Assembly (NCBI GenBank): GCA_016184105.1
Contig: JACPDI010000028.1
Span: forward strand, 62,001 to 126,000
Reading direction: 5' to 3'
Length of the DNA stretch: 64,000 bases
Source of the DNA: Acidobacteriota bacterium
GTDB taxonomy: Bacteria; Acidobacteriota; Vicinamibacteria; Vicinamibacterales; 2-12-FULL-66-21
The notes under the pieces were generated by a model that was not told the origin of the DNA, did no database searches, and saw only the letters and a list, made by a program, of their open reading frames with translations. Of the stretch, positions 25,112 through 33,307 are shown in pieces. Position 1 is the first letter of the stretch. Every line of letters begins with the position of its first letter. The position numbers were made by a program, and so were the translations under genes.

Positions 25112-25368
25112 AGCTCTCTGCGCCGCCCCGGCACGGGCGGCAAGGTATAGAGGATGTAGCCCTGCCGGACCTCGTCCATCGCGAGCCGCTCGAGCTTGCG
25201 CGGCACGCCGGCCTCGCGCGGCACGCGGGGCACGACGCCCCGTCGCAGCTGCTTGGCGCGCTGCGCGGCGACGTCGACGAACAGGAACCGGCTGTCGATC
25301 GGCGCCGCTCGTTCGGCGGGAGCCGTTTCGGTTCCGGGCTGCGGAGCGGTCGTATCGACGTCGGGCAT
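25108..25368 (-). CDS. rpoZ: DNA-directed RNA polymerase omega subunit
   Basis: A small (86-residue) divergent omega: SRFLFVDVAAQRAKQLRRG aligns with the conserved RF..V.VAA.RA.QL helix and LERLAMDEVRQGYI with the A.EE...G helix. A Pro/Ala-rich N-terminus of about 25 residues is extra. Omega binds the beta-prime C-terminus and helps assembly. ATG lies 6 nt after a TAACCT that overlaps the upstream stop codon, so it may be transcribed leaderless. Confidence 0.8.
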   Translation of the reverse strand: MPDVDTTAPQPGTETAPAERAAPIDSRFLFVDVAAQRAKQLRRGVVPRVPREAGVPRKLERLAMDEVRQGYILYTLPPVPGRRREL

Positions 25369-25374
25369 GCCTAC

Positions 25375-25380
25375 AGGTTA
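25375..25380 (-). promoter_or_regulatory. -10-like hexamer of rpoZ
   Basis: TAACCT (minus strand) ends 6 nt before the rpoZ ATG. The TAA is also the stop codon of the eIF2B-like gene. Confidence 0.3.
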
Positions 25381-26223
25381 CTCCTCTTTCAGCAGATCGA
25401 GAAGCGCGCGCGCGGCGGGCGCAGGCACCGCAGCCTCGCACGCCGCCGCGATCATGTCGCCCGCGAGCAGTCCCGCGTCGGTGATCGCGCCTGCCACGCG
25501 ATCGAGCGGCACGCGCTCGAACAGCACGTTCTCGACGGTCACGCCCGGCGGCGGCGCGGGCCAGAGCGATGCCGGAGCGTCGCGGCGCAGCGACAAGGCG
25601 GTCGCAACCGGCTCGCACACGCATTTCTCCCGGCCCGACACGACATAGGCGGGCACGCCCGCGAGCAGCGCCGCCGCACAGAGTTGCCCGGTGCCGGTCT
25701 TGTTGATGAACCAGCCGGCGGCGATCGCGTCCGCGCCGACAAGCACGACGTCACCTGGCGAGAGATTCGACGCGATCGCGGCGTCGGCGACGACGGTGAC
25801 GGCCAGGCCATCGCGCGCGAGGCTCTCGGCGAGCGCGCGCCCTTCGAGCGCGGGGCGCGACTCGGCGCAGACGGCCGGGCGCGCGAGCGCGCGGATGCAG
25901 GCCTCCACGGCCGCGCTGCGCGAGCACGTGATGACGCGCCGCGTGTCGTCGCGCAGGAGTGGCGCGGCGTGGCGTGCCGCGGCGGCGGCGGAGCGGCCGG
26001 CGCGCTGCGCCAGGCGATCGAAGAGGTCGCTGTCGTCGAGCGCCGCCGCCGCGAGGTTCCACACGGCGCCCATCGACGGTTGCGCGCGGCAGGCGCGCAC
26101 GGCGGCGAGGCGGCGCGCCCGGCCCCCCCGGGCGCGCGCCTCGGCGAGCAGCGTCGCGACAGAACTCAGCAACGTGGTCGCGCTCGACGCAGTGTCGGCG
26201 GCCAGCCGGTCAAAATCGTCCAT
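25378..26223 (-). CDS. eIF-2B alpha/beta/delta-like (aIF2B / sugar-phosphate isomerase fold) protein
   Basis: 281 residues. The C-terminal half carries the eIF2B-fold features: CAESRPALEGRALAESLARDG, VVADAAIASNLSPGDVVLVGADAIAAGWFINKTGTGQL and AYVVSGREKCV. Archaeal and bacterial relatives include ribose-1,5-bisphosphate isomerase and methylthioribose-1-phosphate isomerase, but the active-site segment is degenerate enough that I would not assign a substrate. Divergent from hsp20. Confidence 0.75.
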   Translation of the reverse strand: MDDFDRLAADTASSATTLLSSVATLLAEARARGGRARRLAAVRACRAQPSMGAVWNLAAAALDDSDLFDRLAQRAGRSAAAAARHAAPLLRDDTRRVITCSRSAAVEACIRALARPAVCAESRPALEGRALAESLARDGLAVTVVADAAIASNLSPGDVVLVGADAIAAGWFINKTGTGQLCAAALLAGVPAYVVSGREKCVCEPVATALSLRRDAPASLWPAPPPGVTVENVLFERVPLDRVAGAITDAGLLAGDMIAAACEAAVPAPAARALLDLLKEE

Positions 26224-26232
26224 CGCCGGGTG

Positions 26233-26239
26233 TAAGATA
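26233..26239. promoter_or_regulatory. Shared divergent -10 element (eIF2B-like / hsp20)
   Basis: TAAGATA: TAAGAT on the plus strand ends 8 nt before the hsp20 GTG, and TATCTT on the minus strand ends 10 nt before the eIF2B-like ATG. The intergenic gap is only 23 bp. Confidence 0.45.
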
Positions 26240-26246
26240 ACCTGCT

Positions 26247-26681
26247 GTGGCTCCGATGTTTCCAGACATCAGCGATTTCGCCTCGGATATCCGGCGCGCG
26301 TTCGACGATCTCGATCGGCAGTTCGCCGGGCGCGGCGCCGGCGAGTACGTGCCGCCGGTGGACGTCTTCGAGACACCCGACGGGGTCACCATCGTCGTCG
26401 ACGTCCCGGGCGTGCCGGCCGCCTCGGTCCGCGCCGTGATGAAGAACGGCGTCGTCATTGTGATTGGCGAGAAGCCGGGCGCCCCGTGCGGCTGCGACCA
26501 CGCGCAGTTTCACGTCGCGGAGCGCAGCTTCGGGCGGTTCGCCCGCGGCATCCGCCTTCACGGCGCGTTCGACGCCGCGCGTGCGGCGGCGACGCTCGCC
26601 GGCGGCGAGCTGCGCATCACCGTCCCGCGCCTTGAAGATCGCCGCGGCAAGGAAATCGTCATCCCGATCCAGGCGCAGTGA
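26247..26681 (+). CDS. Hsp20/alpha-crystallin family small heat-shock protein
   Basis: 144 residues with an alpha-crystallin domain from about 30 to 130: PPVDVFETPDGVTIVVDVPGV, VVIVIGEKPG, the GRFARGIRL loop and GGELRITVPRL, then the C-terminal IVIPI (IxI/V type) that docks in oligomers. ATP-independent holdase. The GTG start is close to the shared promoter; an ATG three codons later is an alternative. The stop overlaps the ymdB GTG (GTGA). No CIRCE or other heat-shock operator is visible upstream. Confidence 0.9.
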   Translation: MAPMFPDISDFASDIRRAFDDLDRQFAGRGAGEYVPPVDVFETPDGVTIVVDVPGVPAASVRAVMKNGVVIVIGEKPGAPCGCDHAQFHVAERSFGRFARGIRLHGAFDAARAAATLAGGELRITVPRLEDRRGKEIVIPIQAQ

Positions 26682-27472
26682 AAATCCTCTTCATTGGCGA
26701 CATCATGGGGCGGCCGGGCCGTGACATGGCGCGCCGCGCGATCCCGCTGCTGGTCGAGCGCCACGACGCCGACCTGGTCGTCGCCAACGTGGAGAACGCG
26801 GCGGCCGGCTTTGGCATCACGAAGGACATCGGCGACGAGCTGCGCGGCTACGGGATCGACGTGATGACGTCGGGAAACCACATCTGGGACAAGAAGGAAG
26901 TCCTCGACTACATCCCGCGGGAGCCGCGGCTGCTGCGCCCCGCCAACTTTCCCGCGGGCGTGCCGGGCAACGGGCGCGCACTCGTCCAGGGCGCGAGCGG
27001 CCAGGCGGTCGGCATCGTCAACGTGATGGGGCGCGTGTTCATGACGCCGCTCGACGATCCGTTCGCCGTCGTCCTGCGCGAGATCGAGGCGCTCCGCGCG
27101 AAGACCCGGGTGATCCTGGTGGATTTCCACGCGGAGGCGACGTCGGAAAAGGTGGCCATGGCGTGGCATCTCGACGGCAAGGCGACGGCGGTCGTCGGCA
27201 CGCACACGCACGTGCAGACGGCCGACGAGCGCGTGATGCCCGGCGGCACCGCGTGCATCACCGACGTCGGCATGACCGGCCCGCACGACTCGATCATCGG
27301 CGTCGAGAAGCAGGCCGCGCTCGGCCGGTTCCTGACGGGGATGCCGGCGCGCTTCGAGGCGGCGTCGGGCGATCCCAGGCTGCACGCGGTCGTGATCACC
27401 GCCGACGCGGCGACAGGAAAAGCGACCGGAATCGAGCGGCTCAGCATCACGCCGCACGATTTGAAATCCTGA
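26678..27472 (+). CDS. YmdB-type metallophosphoesterase (TIGR00282 family)
   Basis: 264 residues, with the dinuclear metal site scattered as in the family: IGDIMGRPG (6-14), VENAAAGFGIT, TSGNHIWDKKE, VDFHAEATSEK, GTHTHVQTAD and ITDVGMTGP. YmdB is a 2',3'-cyclic nucleotide phosphodiesterase affecting biofilm and RNase Y in Bacillus. In many genomes it sits directly after rny; here rny is 19 kb away. GTG start coupled to hsp20. Confidence 0.9.
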   Translation: MKILFIGDIMGRPGRDMARRAIPLLVERHDADLVVANVENAAAGFGITKDIGDELRGYGIDVMTSGNHIWDKKEVLDYIPREPRLLRPANFPAGVPGNGRALVQGASGQAVGIVNVMGRVFMTPLDDPFAVVLREIEALRAKTRVILVDFHAEATSEKVAMAWHLDGKATAVVGTHTHVQTADERVMPGGTACITDVGMTGPHDSIIGVEKQAALGRFLTGMPARFEAASGDPRLHAVVITADAATGKATGIERLSITPHDLKS

Positions 27473-27480
27473 GATCTGCC

Positions 27481-28911
27481 ATGCCATCGCTCTTCGATCT
27501 GCCCTTCGAGGACGAGCCGGATCCCGGCATGGACGTGCGCGAGGCGCCCGGCCCTCCCGAACCATCGGGCCCCTCCGAGCGGCACGTGCTCTCCGTCAGC
27601 GAGCTGACGAGCGAGATCCGCGGCGCCCTCGAGTCCCGCTTCGTGGACATATGGGTCGAAGGAGAGCTGTCGAACTGCCGCCTGTGGAACACGGGGCACG
27701 TGTACTTCTCGCTCAAGGACGACCGCGCGCAGATCAAGGCGATCATGTACCGCTCCGCCGTCCGATACCTGAAGTTCAAGCCCGAAGATGGATTTCACGT
27801 CGTCGCCCGCGGACGCGTGAGCGTGTATGGCCCGAAGGGGGAGTACCAGTTTGTCTGCGAATATCTCGAGCCGCAGGGATTTGGCGCGAGGCAGGTCGCA
27901 TTCGAGCAGCTGAAGAGGACACTGCAGGGCGAAGGGCTGTTCGACGCGGCGCGCAAGCGCGCGCTGCCCTCCCTGCCGCGCAAGATTGGCGTCGTCACGT
28001 CGCTCGACGGCGCGGCGCTGCGCGACATCATCAACGTGCTGCGGCGCCGCTACCCCAACGCGCATCTCGTCATCCGTCCCACGCGGGTGCAGGGAGAAGG
28101 GGCGGCGGCCGACATCGCGCGCGCGGTGCGCGACATCGGCCGCGTGGCCGGCGTCGACGTCCTGATCGTCGGTCGTGGCGGCGGCTCGGTCGAGGACCTG
28201 TGGGCGTTCAACGAGGAGCCGGTCGCGCGCGCGATCGCTGCCGCGCCCGTCCCGGTGATCTCGGCGGTCGGCCACGAGGTGGACTTCACGATCGCGGATT
28301 TCGTGGCGGACCTCCGCGCGCCGACCCCTTCGGCCGCCGCCGAGCTGGTCGTCAAGGCGAAAGACGAGTACTGCACGCGCATCGATCGCCTGAGCGATCG
28401 TCTCCGCGCGGCCGCACGGCACGGCGTGCAGCGCCGCCGGGCCGGCGTCCAGGCGTGGCTGGCGCGACGCGGTTTCGGCGCGTTCACCGCGCGCATCGCG
28501 ATGCGGGGGCGCCACGCGGCGGAGTTGACGCACGCCCTCAGGCGAAATACCGCGGAGCAGATCGCCCGCCGGGAACGGCGCCTCACGCGGCTGCGCCTCC
28601 GCCTCGAGACGCTCGATCTCCGGCGGCGGCTGGCGACCGTGCGCGGCCGGCTCGTGTCCGCCGACGGCCGCATGCGCGCGGCCGACGCGCGCCGGCGCCA
28701 GGGGCTCGACGGCCGTCTGCGCACGCTCGCCGGCCGGCTCGAGAGCCTCAGCCCGCTGGGCGTGCTCGCGCGCGGTTACGCCGTCGCGTGGAACGAGGAC
28801 CGCACCGCGATCCTGCGGCGCGCGTCGAGCGTCGCCCCCGGCGACGCCATTCACGTCACGCTGCACGAAGGCGAGATCGACTGCACGGTGTCCGATGCCC
28901 GAAACCATTAA
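27481..28911 (+). CDS. xseA: Exodeoxyribonuclease VII large subunit
   Basis: Large subunit (476 residues) of the single-strand exonuclease. An N-terminal extension of about 35 residues precedes the OB-fold (VSELTSEIRGALESRF ... GELSNCRLWNTGHVYFSLKD), then the catalytic domain with GVVTSLDGAALRDIINVL, GRGGGSVEDLWAFN and SAVGHEVDFTIADFVAD, and a long Arg-rich coiled coil. ATG 27481 is the start just after the ymdB stop; it overlaps xseB by 17 nt. Confidence 0.95.
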   Translation: MPSLFDLPFEDEPDPGMDVREAPGPPEPSGPSERHVLSVSELTSEIRGALESRFVDIWVEGELSNCRLWNTGHVYFSLKDDRAQIKAIMYRSAVRYLKFKPEDGFHVVARGRVSVYGPKGEYQFVCEYLEPQGFGARQVAFEQLKRTLQGEGLFDAARKRALPSLPRKIGVVTSLDGAALRDIINVLRRRYPNAHLVIRPTRVQGEGAAADIARAVRDIGRVAGVDVLIVGRGGGSVEDLWAFNEEPVARAIAAAPVPVISAVGHEVDFTIADFVADLRAPTPSAAAELVVKAKDEYCTRIDRLSDRLRAAARHGVQRRRAGVQAWLARRGFGAFTARIAMRGRHAAELTHALRRNTAEQIARRERRLTRLRLRLETLDLRRRLATVRGRLVSADGRMRAADARRRQGLDGRLRTLAGRLESLSPLGVLARGYAVAWNEDRTAILRRASSVAPGDAIHVTLHEGEIDCTVSDARNH

Positions 28912-29143
28912 AGACTTCGAGTCCGCCATCGCGGAGCTCGAAACGGTCGTGAAGGCGCTCGAGGAGGGAGATCTCCCCCTCGAGAAATCGCTCCAGTTCT
29001 TCGAGCGCGGCGTGCAGCTGTCGCGCTTCTGCCACGCGCGCCTCGAGGAAGCCGAAAAGCGGATCGAGCTGCTCAACGAGCGGGGCGAGCTGCGGCCGGC
29101 GCCCCCCTCGCTCGGCGCGGACGAGGGAGACAAGCCGCGGTGA
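28895..29143 (+). CDS. xseB: Exodeoxyribonuclease VII small subunit
   Basis: 82 residues with the XseB signature: FESAIAELETVVKALEEGDLPLEKSL and FERGVQLSRFCHARLEEAEKRIE, which bind the XseA coiled coil. Starts within xseA (17-nt overlap); its stop overlaps the ispA GTG. Confidence 0.96.
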   Translation: MPETIKDFESAIAELETVVKALEEGDLPLEKSLQFFERGVQLSRFCHARLEEAEKRIELLNERGELRPAPPSLGADEGDKPR

Positions 29144-30090
29144 CACCCTCCGCGCAGCCGCTCGATGATTCGCTCGCCCGGCTGCGACGAGTCGCCGACC
29201 GCGCCCTGGCCCGCCTCGTCGTGCCACCCGACACGCCGCCGGTGCTCACCGACGCGCTGCGATATCCCGTCGAGGCCGGCGGCAAGCGACTGCGCCCTGT
29301 GCTCTGCCTTGCCGCCGCCGAAGCGGTCGCGCCGCTGTCGGGCATCGCCGAGGATCGCGCCGTGAAGCAGGCGGTGCACGCGGCATGCGCCCTCGAACTC
29401 GTCCACACCTACTCGCTCGTGCACGACGACCTCCCGGCCATGGACGATGACACGCTGCGGCGCGGCCTGCCGACGACGCACGTGGTGTACGGGGACGGGC
29501 TGGCGGTGCTGGTGGGTGACGCGCTGCTGACGCGTGCCTTCGAGGTGATCGTCTCGCAGCCGGATCCCGACGGATCGCTCACCTCGCGCAAGCTGCAGGT
29601 CGTCGCGCTCCTCGCGAGAGCCGCGGGGGCCGAGGGCATGGTCGGCGGGCAGGCGATCGATCTCGACGCGGCGGGCAAGGGGCGGCCGGGCGCCACGCCG
29701 GCGGTCGCGCTCGACGCGAACGCGGTGCGGGCCATGCACGGACGAAAGACGGGGGCCCTCATCCGGGCCTCCGCGACGAGCGGCGCGATCATGGCGGGCG
29801 CGCCCCCCCACGTGGTCGGCGCCGTGGACCGGTACGCGGCGGAGCTTGGACTCGCTTTCCAGATCGTCGATGACATTCTCGACGTCGAGGGAAGCGCCGC
29901 GGAGCTGGGCAAGAGCGCCGGCAAGGACGCCGCCGCCGGCAAGCCGACCTACCCGGCGCTGTTCGGTCTGAACGAGTCGCGACACATGGCGGCCCATTGC
30001 GTGGAGCGCGCGCTCGTGGCGCTCGACCAGGCCCGCGTGGCAGGGATCCTGCCGGACCTGGCGCGCTGGGTGCTGACGCGGAGATCGTGA
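29140..30090 (+). CDS. ispA: Polyprenyl synthetase, farnesyl/geranylgeranyl diphosphate synthase
   Basis: Condenses IPP with allylic diphosphates. The 316-residue product has GGKRLRPVLCLAAAE, the first Asp-rich motif in VHDDLPAMDDD (DDxxxxD, as in bacterial FPP synthases), the GQAIDLDA segment and the second motif in FQIVDDILDVEG. xseA-xseB-ispA-tlyA order is a common operon; dxs, often next, is absent here. GTG start coupled to xseB (GTGA), stop coupled to tlyA. Confidence 0.93.
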   Translation: MTPSAQPLDDSLARLRRVADRALARLVVPPDTPPVLTDALRYPVEAGGKRLRPVLCLAAAEAVAPLSGIAEDRAVKQAVHAACALELVHTYSLVHDDLPAMDDDTLRRGLPTTHVVYGDGLAVLVGDALLTRAFEVIVSQPDPDGSLTSRKLQVVALLARAAGAEGMVGGQAIDLDAAGKGRPGATPAVALDANAVRAMHGRKTGALIRASATSGAIMAGAPPHVVGAVDRYAAELGLAFQIVDDILDVEGSAAELGKSAGKDAAAGKPTYPALFGLNESRHMAAHCVERALVALDQARVAGILPDLARWVLTRRS

Positions 30091-30827
30091 AACACCGCCT
30101 CGATCTCTCGCTGGTCGAGCGCGGGCTCGCGCCGACGCGCGAGCGCGCGCGGGCGCTCATCCTGGCCGGCCAGGTGCTCGTCAACGGCCGGCCGGCGCGC
30201 AAGGCAGGCGAAGCGGTCAGGGCGGACGACACGATCGCGCTTGCCGTACCGGATCACCCCTACGTCGGACGCGGCGGCGTGAAGCTCGCGCACGCGCTCG
30301 AGACGTTTGGCGTCGCCGTGCGCGGGCGCACGGCGCTGGACATCGGCGCCTCCACGGGCGGCTTTACCGACGTCCTGCTGCGGCGCGGTGCGGCGCGCGT
30401 CGTCGCGCTCGATGTCGGACACGGGCAGATCGACTGGACGCTGCGCACCGATCCGCGCGTCATCGTCATCGAGCGCGTCAACGCGCGCACCCTGACGGCC
30501 CGGCAGCTCCCGGATGCCGCGCGGCAGTTCGATATCGTCACGATCGACGTCTCGTTCATCTCCCTGCGTTACATCTTTCCGCAGCTTCCGCCGCTGCTCC
30601 GCGAGGGAGGCGACATTGTCGCCCTCGTCAAGCCGCAGTTCGAGGCGGGCCGGGCGGAGGTGGGCGCGGGCGGGATCGTGCGCGACCCGGCCGTGCACGA
30701 CCGGGTGGTGGCGGAGGTCGCCGCTGCGGCCGATGCAGTAGGATTGACGCGTCGCGGCCTGGCGGCCTCGCCCATTGAAGGGGCCGAAGGCAATCGCGAG
30801 TTTCTCCTTCATCTCAAATGCCGTTGA
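30087..30827 (+). CDS. TlyA family rRNA 2'-O-methyltransferase
   Basis: 246 residues: an S4 RNA-binding domain (about 1-60, RLDLSLVERGLAPTRERARALILAGQVLVNG) followed by an FtsJ-like methyltransferase with the SAM motif DIGASTGGFTDVLLRRGA and the KDKE-like residues (DVSFISLR, KPQFEAG). TlyA methylates rRNA ribose 2'-OH in mycobacteria; members were earlier called hemolysins. The GTG overlaps the ispA stop. Confidence 0.92.
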   Translation: MKHRLDLSLVERGLAPTRERARALILAGQVLVNGRPARKAGEAVRADDTIALAVPDHPYVGRGGVKLAHALETFGVAVRGRTALDIGASTGGFTDVLLRRGAARVVALDVGHGQIDWTLRTDPRVIVIERVNARTLTARQLPDAARQFDIVTIDVSFISLRYIFPQLPPLLREGGDIVALVKPQFEAGRAEVGAGGIVRDPAVHDRVVAEVAAAADAVGLTRRGLAASPIEGAEGNREFLLHLKCR

Positions 30828-31699
30828 GCAAGGTGGGTGTCGTCGCGCGGCGGGATCTGCAGGGAGCGGCCGGCGTGCTCGCCGAGATCGCCGGGTGGCT
30901 GCAGGCGCGCGGCATCCAGACGATGTTCGACACGGATACGGCGGTGCTGGCAGGGGTGCCGAAGGACTTCCCCATCGCCACCCGCGACGATCTGCCGAAG
31001 CACGTCGGCCTCCTCGTCGTCCTGGGCGGCGACGGCACGCTGCTCGGGATGGCCAACCGCATCACGCGGCTCGGCGTGGACGTCGCCATCCTCGGCATCA
31101 ACTTCGGCAGCCTGGGGTTCCTGACAGAGGTCACCCTCGAGGAGATCCAGGCCGCGCTGGCCGCCGCGGTGGACGGCAAGGCGACGATCGAGGAACGGAT
31201 GCTGATCCGCGGGCAGGTGATGCGCGCCGGCCGGATCGCCGACGACCGGCTCGCACTCAACGACATCGTCGTCAATCGCGGGTCGCTGTCGCGGATCGTG
31301 GACATGGCCATCACGATCAACGGCCAGCCGGTGACGCACGTCCGCGCTGACGGCCTCATCGTGACGACGCCGACCGGATCGACCGCCTACAACCTCGCGG
31401 CCGGCGGGCCGATCGTGCACCCGGACGTCGACGCGGTTGTCCTGACGCCCATCGCGCCGCACACGCTCACGTATCGCCCCATCGTCATTCCCGGCTCGTC
31501 GGAAGTGCGGATCAAACCGGGCGTGGGCGGCAGCAGCGACGAACTGTACGCGACCTTCGACGGCCAGCACGGCGTGCCCCTCGAGGCCGGTGACGAGATC
31601 GTCGTCAAGTGCGCCTCCCAGCGGCTGAAGCTGATGCGCGCGTCCTCGCGGACGTACTTCGACGTGCTGCGGCAGAAGTTGAAGTGGGGGCAGAGATAG
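30818..31699 (+). CDS. nadK: NAD kinase
   Basis: Phosphorylates NAD to NADP. 293 residues with the GGDGT motif (in VVLGGDGTLLGMAN, about 70-74), the LGINFGSLGFLTE segment, ALNDIVVNRG and TPTGSTAYNLAAGGPI. Overlaps tlyA by 10 nt and is the last gene of this plus-strand operon; convergent with mltG after a short repeat. Confidence 0.96.
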   Translation: MPLSKVGVVARRDLQGAAGVLAEIAGWLQARGIQTMFDTDTAVLAGVPKDFPIATRDDLPKHVGLLVVLGGDGTLLGMANRITRLGVDVAILGINFGSLGFLTEVTLEEIQAALAAAVDGKATIEERMLIRGQVMRAGRIADDRLALNDIVVNRGSLSRIVDMAITINGQPVTHVRADGLIVTTPTGSTAYNLAAGGPIVHPDVDAVVLTPIAPHTLTYRPIVIPGSSEVRIKPGVGGSSDELYATFDGQHGVPLEAGDEIVVKCASQRLKLMRASSRTYFDVLRQKLKWGQR

Positions 31700-31701
31700 A
31701 A

Positions 31702-31737
31702 GAACAGGTTCGAGGGGTTCGAGGGGTTCAGCGTCCC
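31702..31737. repeat. GGTTCGAGG heptamer-like array
   Basis: AGGTTCGAGGGGTTCGAGGG followed by GTTCAG is a degenerate tandem array of about 10-bp units between the convergent nadK and mltG genes; no other sequence lies there and there is no T-run. Confidence 0.45.
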
Positions 31738-32777
31738 ATCGACCCCTGCTGCTGCAGACGTCGTTGCGCCCGCCAGTACAGGATCTGCCACTGAAAGACA
31801 TTCCTGTTGTGTTCGTCGAGCGTGGACGCGAAGACGTGCGAGCCGTCGTTGCGGGACACGAAATAGAGGTACGGGACGCCGGCCGGGTCGAGGGCGGCGT
31901 CGAGCGACGCGCGGCCCGGCGAGGCAATCGGGCCAGGCGGGAGCCCCGCGTAGCGGTACGTATTGTAGGGAGAGTCGAACTGCAGGTCTTCGCGCGTGAT
32001 GTTCTTCACGTCGCGTCCCGCGCGCTGGATGGCGTAGATCACCGTGGGATCGCACTGCAATCCCATTCCAATCTTCAGGCGGTTCGCGTACACGGCGGCC
32101 ACGAGCGGCCGTTCCTCCCCTTTGCCCGTCTCCTTCTCGACGAGCGAGGCGAGCGTCACCACCGCGCGCACCGTCCTGCCGGCGGCCTGCGCGCGCGCGG
32201 GCAGATCGCCGCCCACCTGCTGGTGAAAGCGGGCGACCATCAGATCCACGAGCCGGGCGGCCGTCGCCTTCCGCGGAAGCGCGTAGGTGTCTGGAAAGAG
32301 GTAGCCCTCCAGGTCCGTCGCGGCGGGATCGAGATCGCGTATGCGCTCGGGGTTCCTGGCCGCCTCGATGAACGACGCGGCGCCGCCGAAACCCTGCTGC
32401 TCGAAGTGCGACGCCATCTCGCGAATCGTCAGCCCCTCGCGGAACGTGATCGATCGCAGGTACACCTCTCCGCGCGCGATCTTCCGCACGACCTCTTCGG
32501 CCGTCATCGGGCGATCGAAGCGGTACTCGCCCGCCTTCAGCGAGCGCGACTCGCCGGTCAACCAGACGGCGTAGCGGAACGCCAGCCGATCGCGCACGAC
32601 GCCGGCGTCGGCGAGGCGGCGCGCCATGGCCGCCACGCCGCTCCCCTGGGGGATCTCCACGAACTGCTCCGCCCCCTCGTAGCCCTTGTACGGCTGGTTG
32701 ACACGGGTGAGGACGTAAGAGGCGCCACCGGCGACAGCGAGCAGAAGAATAGCGAGAACGCCGAGAAGACGTTTCAT
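31728..32777 (-). CDS. mltG: Endolytic murein transglycosylase
   Basis: 349 residues: an N-terminal transmembrane anchor (LLGVLAILLLAVAGGASYVL), a LysM-like domain (FVEIPQGSGVAAMARRLADAGV), then the YceG fold with the catalytic Glu in LASLVEKETGK and the NTYRYAGLPPGPIASPG signature. It cuts nascent glycan strands and thereby terminates them. It follows ruvX, a common arrangement. A palindromic repeat separates them. Confidence 0.95.
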   Translation of the reverse strand: MKRLLGVLAILLLAVAGGASYVLTRVNQPYKGYEGAEQFVEIPQGSGVAAMARRLADAGVVRDRLAFRYAVWLTGESRSLKAGEYRFDRPMTAEEVVRKIARGEVYLRSITFREGLTIREMASHFEQQGFGGAASFIEAARNPERIRDLDPAATDLEGYLFPDTYALPRKATAARLVDLMVARFHQQVGGDLPARAQAAGRTVRAVVTLASLVEKETGKGEERPLVAAVYANRLKIGMGLQCDPTVIYAIQRAGRDVKNITREDLQFDSPYNTYRYAGLPPGPIASPGRASLDAALDPAGVPYLYFVSRNDGSHVFASTLDEHNRNVFQWQILYWRAQRRLQQQGSMGR

Positions 32778-32784
32778 GGTCAGT

Positions 32785-32837
32785 TGTGGGGCGGACCTTT
32801 CAGGTCCGCCCGGCGAGCCCGAAGGGCCCTCCCCACA
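32785..32837. repeat. REP-like palindrome between ruvX and mltG
   Basis: Outer arms TGTGGGG (32785-32791) and CCCCACA (32831-32837) enclose a perfect 10-bp hairpin around GGGCGGACCT (32789-32811) and a second small stem AGCCCGAAGGGCC. It fills most of the 81-bp gap between the genes and differs in sequence from the other palindromes. It could attenuate transcription, though there is no T-tract. Confidence 0.55.
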
Positions 32838-32858
32838 TCAGTACATCACACACGTGGA

Positions 32859-33281
32859 TCAGTCAGACAGCGCGTCGAGGTAGTCCTGTAGCATGACGGC
32901 CGCCGCGGCCGCGTCAAGTTTGTCTTTCCGCTTCCGCCAGCTCCTTTCGCGCTCGGCGAGCCGCATCTCTGCTTCGCGACTCGTCAGCCGTTCATCCTGC
33001 AGGACGACGGGCACGCCCACGCGCGCGCGCAGCGCGGCCGCCACGGCTTCGACGTGCGCCGTCAGGTGCGTCGCGGATCCGTCCAGCTTGCGCGGGTGAC
33101 CGAGCACGATGGCCTGCAGCGGATCGTCCAGGCTCGCCACGGCGGCGGCGATCAGGTCGGCGTCGGTCTCGGGCCGGCCCGTGGCCGCCAGCGTCCGCCA
33201 CGGCGAAGCGAGCACCGCCGTCGCGTCCGAACGCGCGAGCCCAATCCGACGAAGGCCGACATCCACTCCCACGACTCGCAC
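32859..33281 (-). CDS. ruvX: Holliday-junction resolvase-like / pre-16S rRNA nuclease
   Basis: 140-residue YqgF/RuvX protein with the RNase H-like fold: GVDVGLRRIGLA (first Asp), LGHPRKLDGS and DERLTSREAE (second acidic site), ending in a helix KLDAAAAAVMLQDYLD. In E. coli the homologue matures the 5' end of 16S rRNA. GTG start 8 nt from the shared -10 element; divergent from the phosphodiesterase lipoprotein. Confidence 0.94.
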   Translation of the reverse strand: MRVVGVDVGLRRIGLARSDATAVLASPWRTLAATGRPETDADLIAAAVASLDDPLQAIVLGHPRKLDGSATHLTAHVEAVAAALRARVGVPVVLQDERLTSREAEMRLAERERSWRKRKDKLDAAAAAVMLQDYLDALSD

Positions 33282-33289
33282 GGGCTGAG

Positions 33290-33297
33290 AGTATAAT
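33290..33297. promoter_or_regulatory. Shared divergent -10 element (ruvX / phosphodiesterase)
   Basis: AGTATAAT reads TATAAT on the plus strand (33292-33297), 10 nt before the ATG at 33308, and TATACT on the minus strand (33295-33290), 8 nt before the GTG at 33281. The gap between start codons is 26 bp. Confidence 0.55.
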
Positions 33298-33307
33298 TCG
33301 GGCTTCC

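Noticed and set aside
25378-26223. Methylthioribose-1-phosphate isomerase (mtnA)
   Set aside because: The protein is shorter, and the catalytic Cys/Asp region is too different to name a substrate; only the eIF2B-like fold is supported.
26908-29997. Very long open frame on the minus strand opposite xseA, xseB and ispA
   Set aside because: It is an antisense shadow: Arg/Ala/Gly-rich with no domain, and every stretch of it is covered by strongly recognised genes on the other strand.
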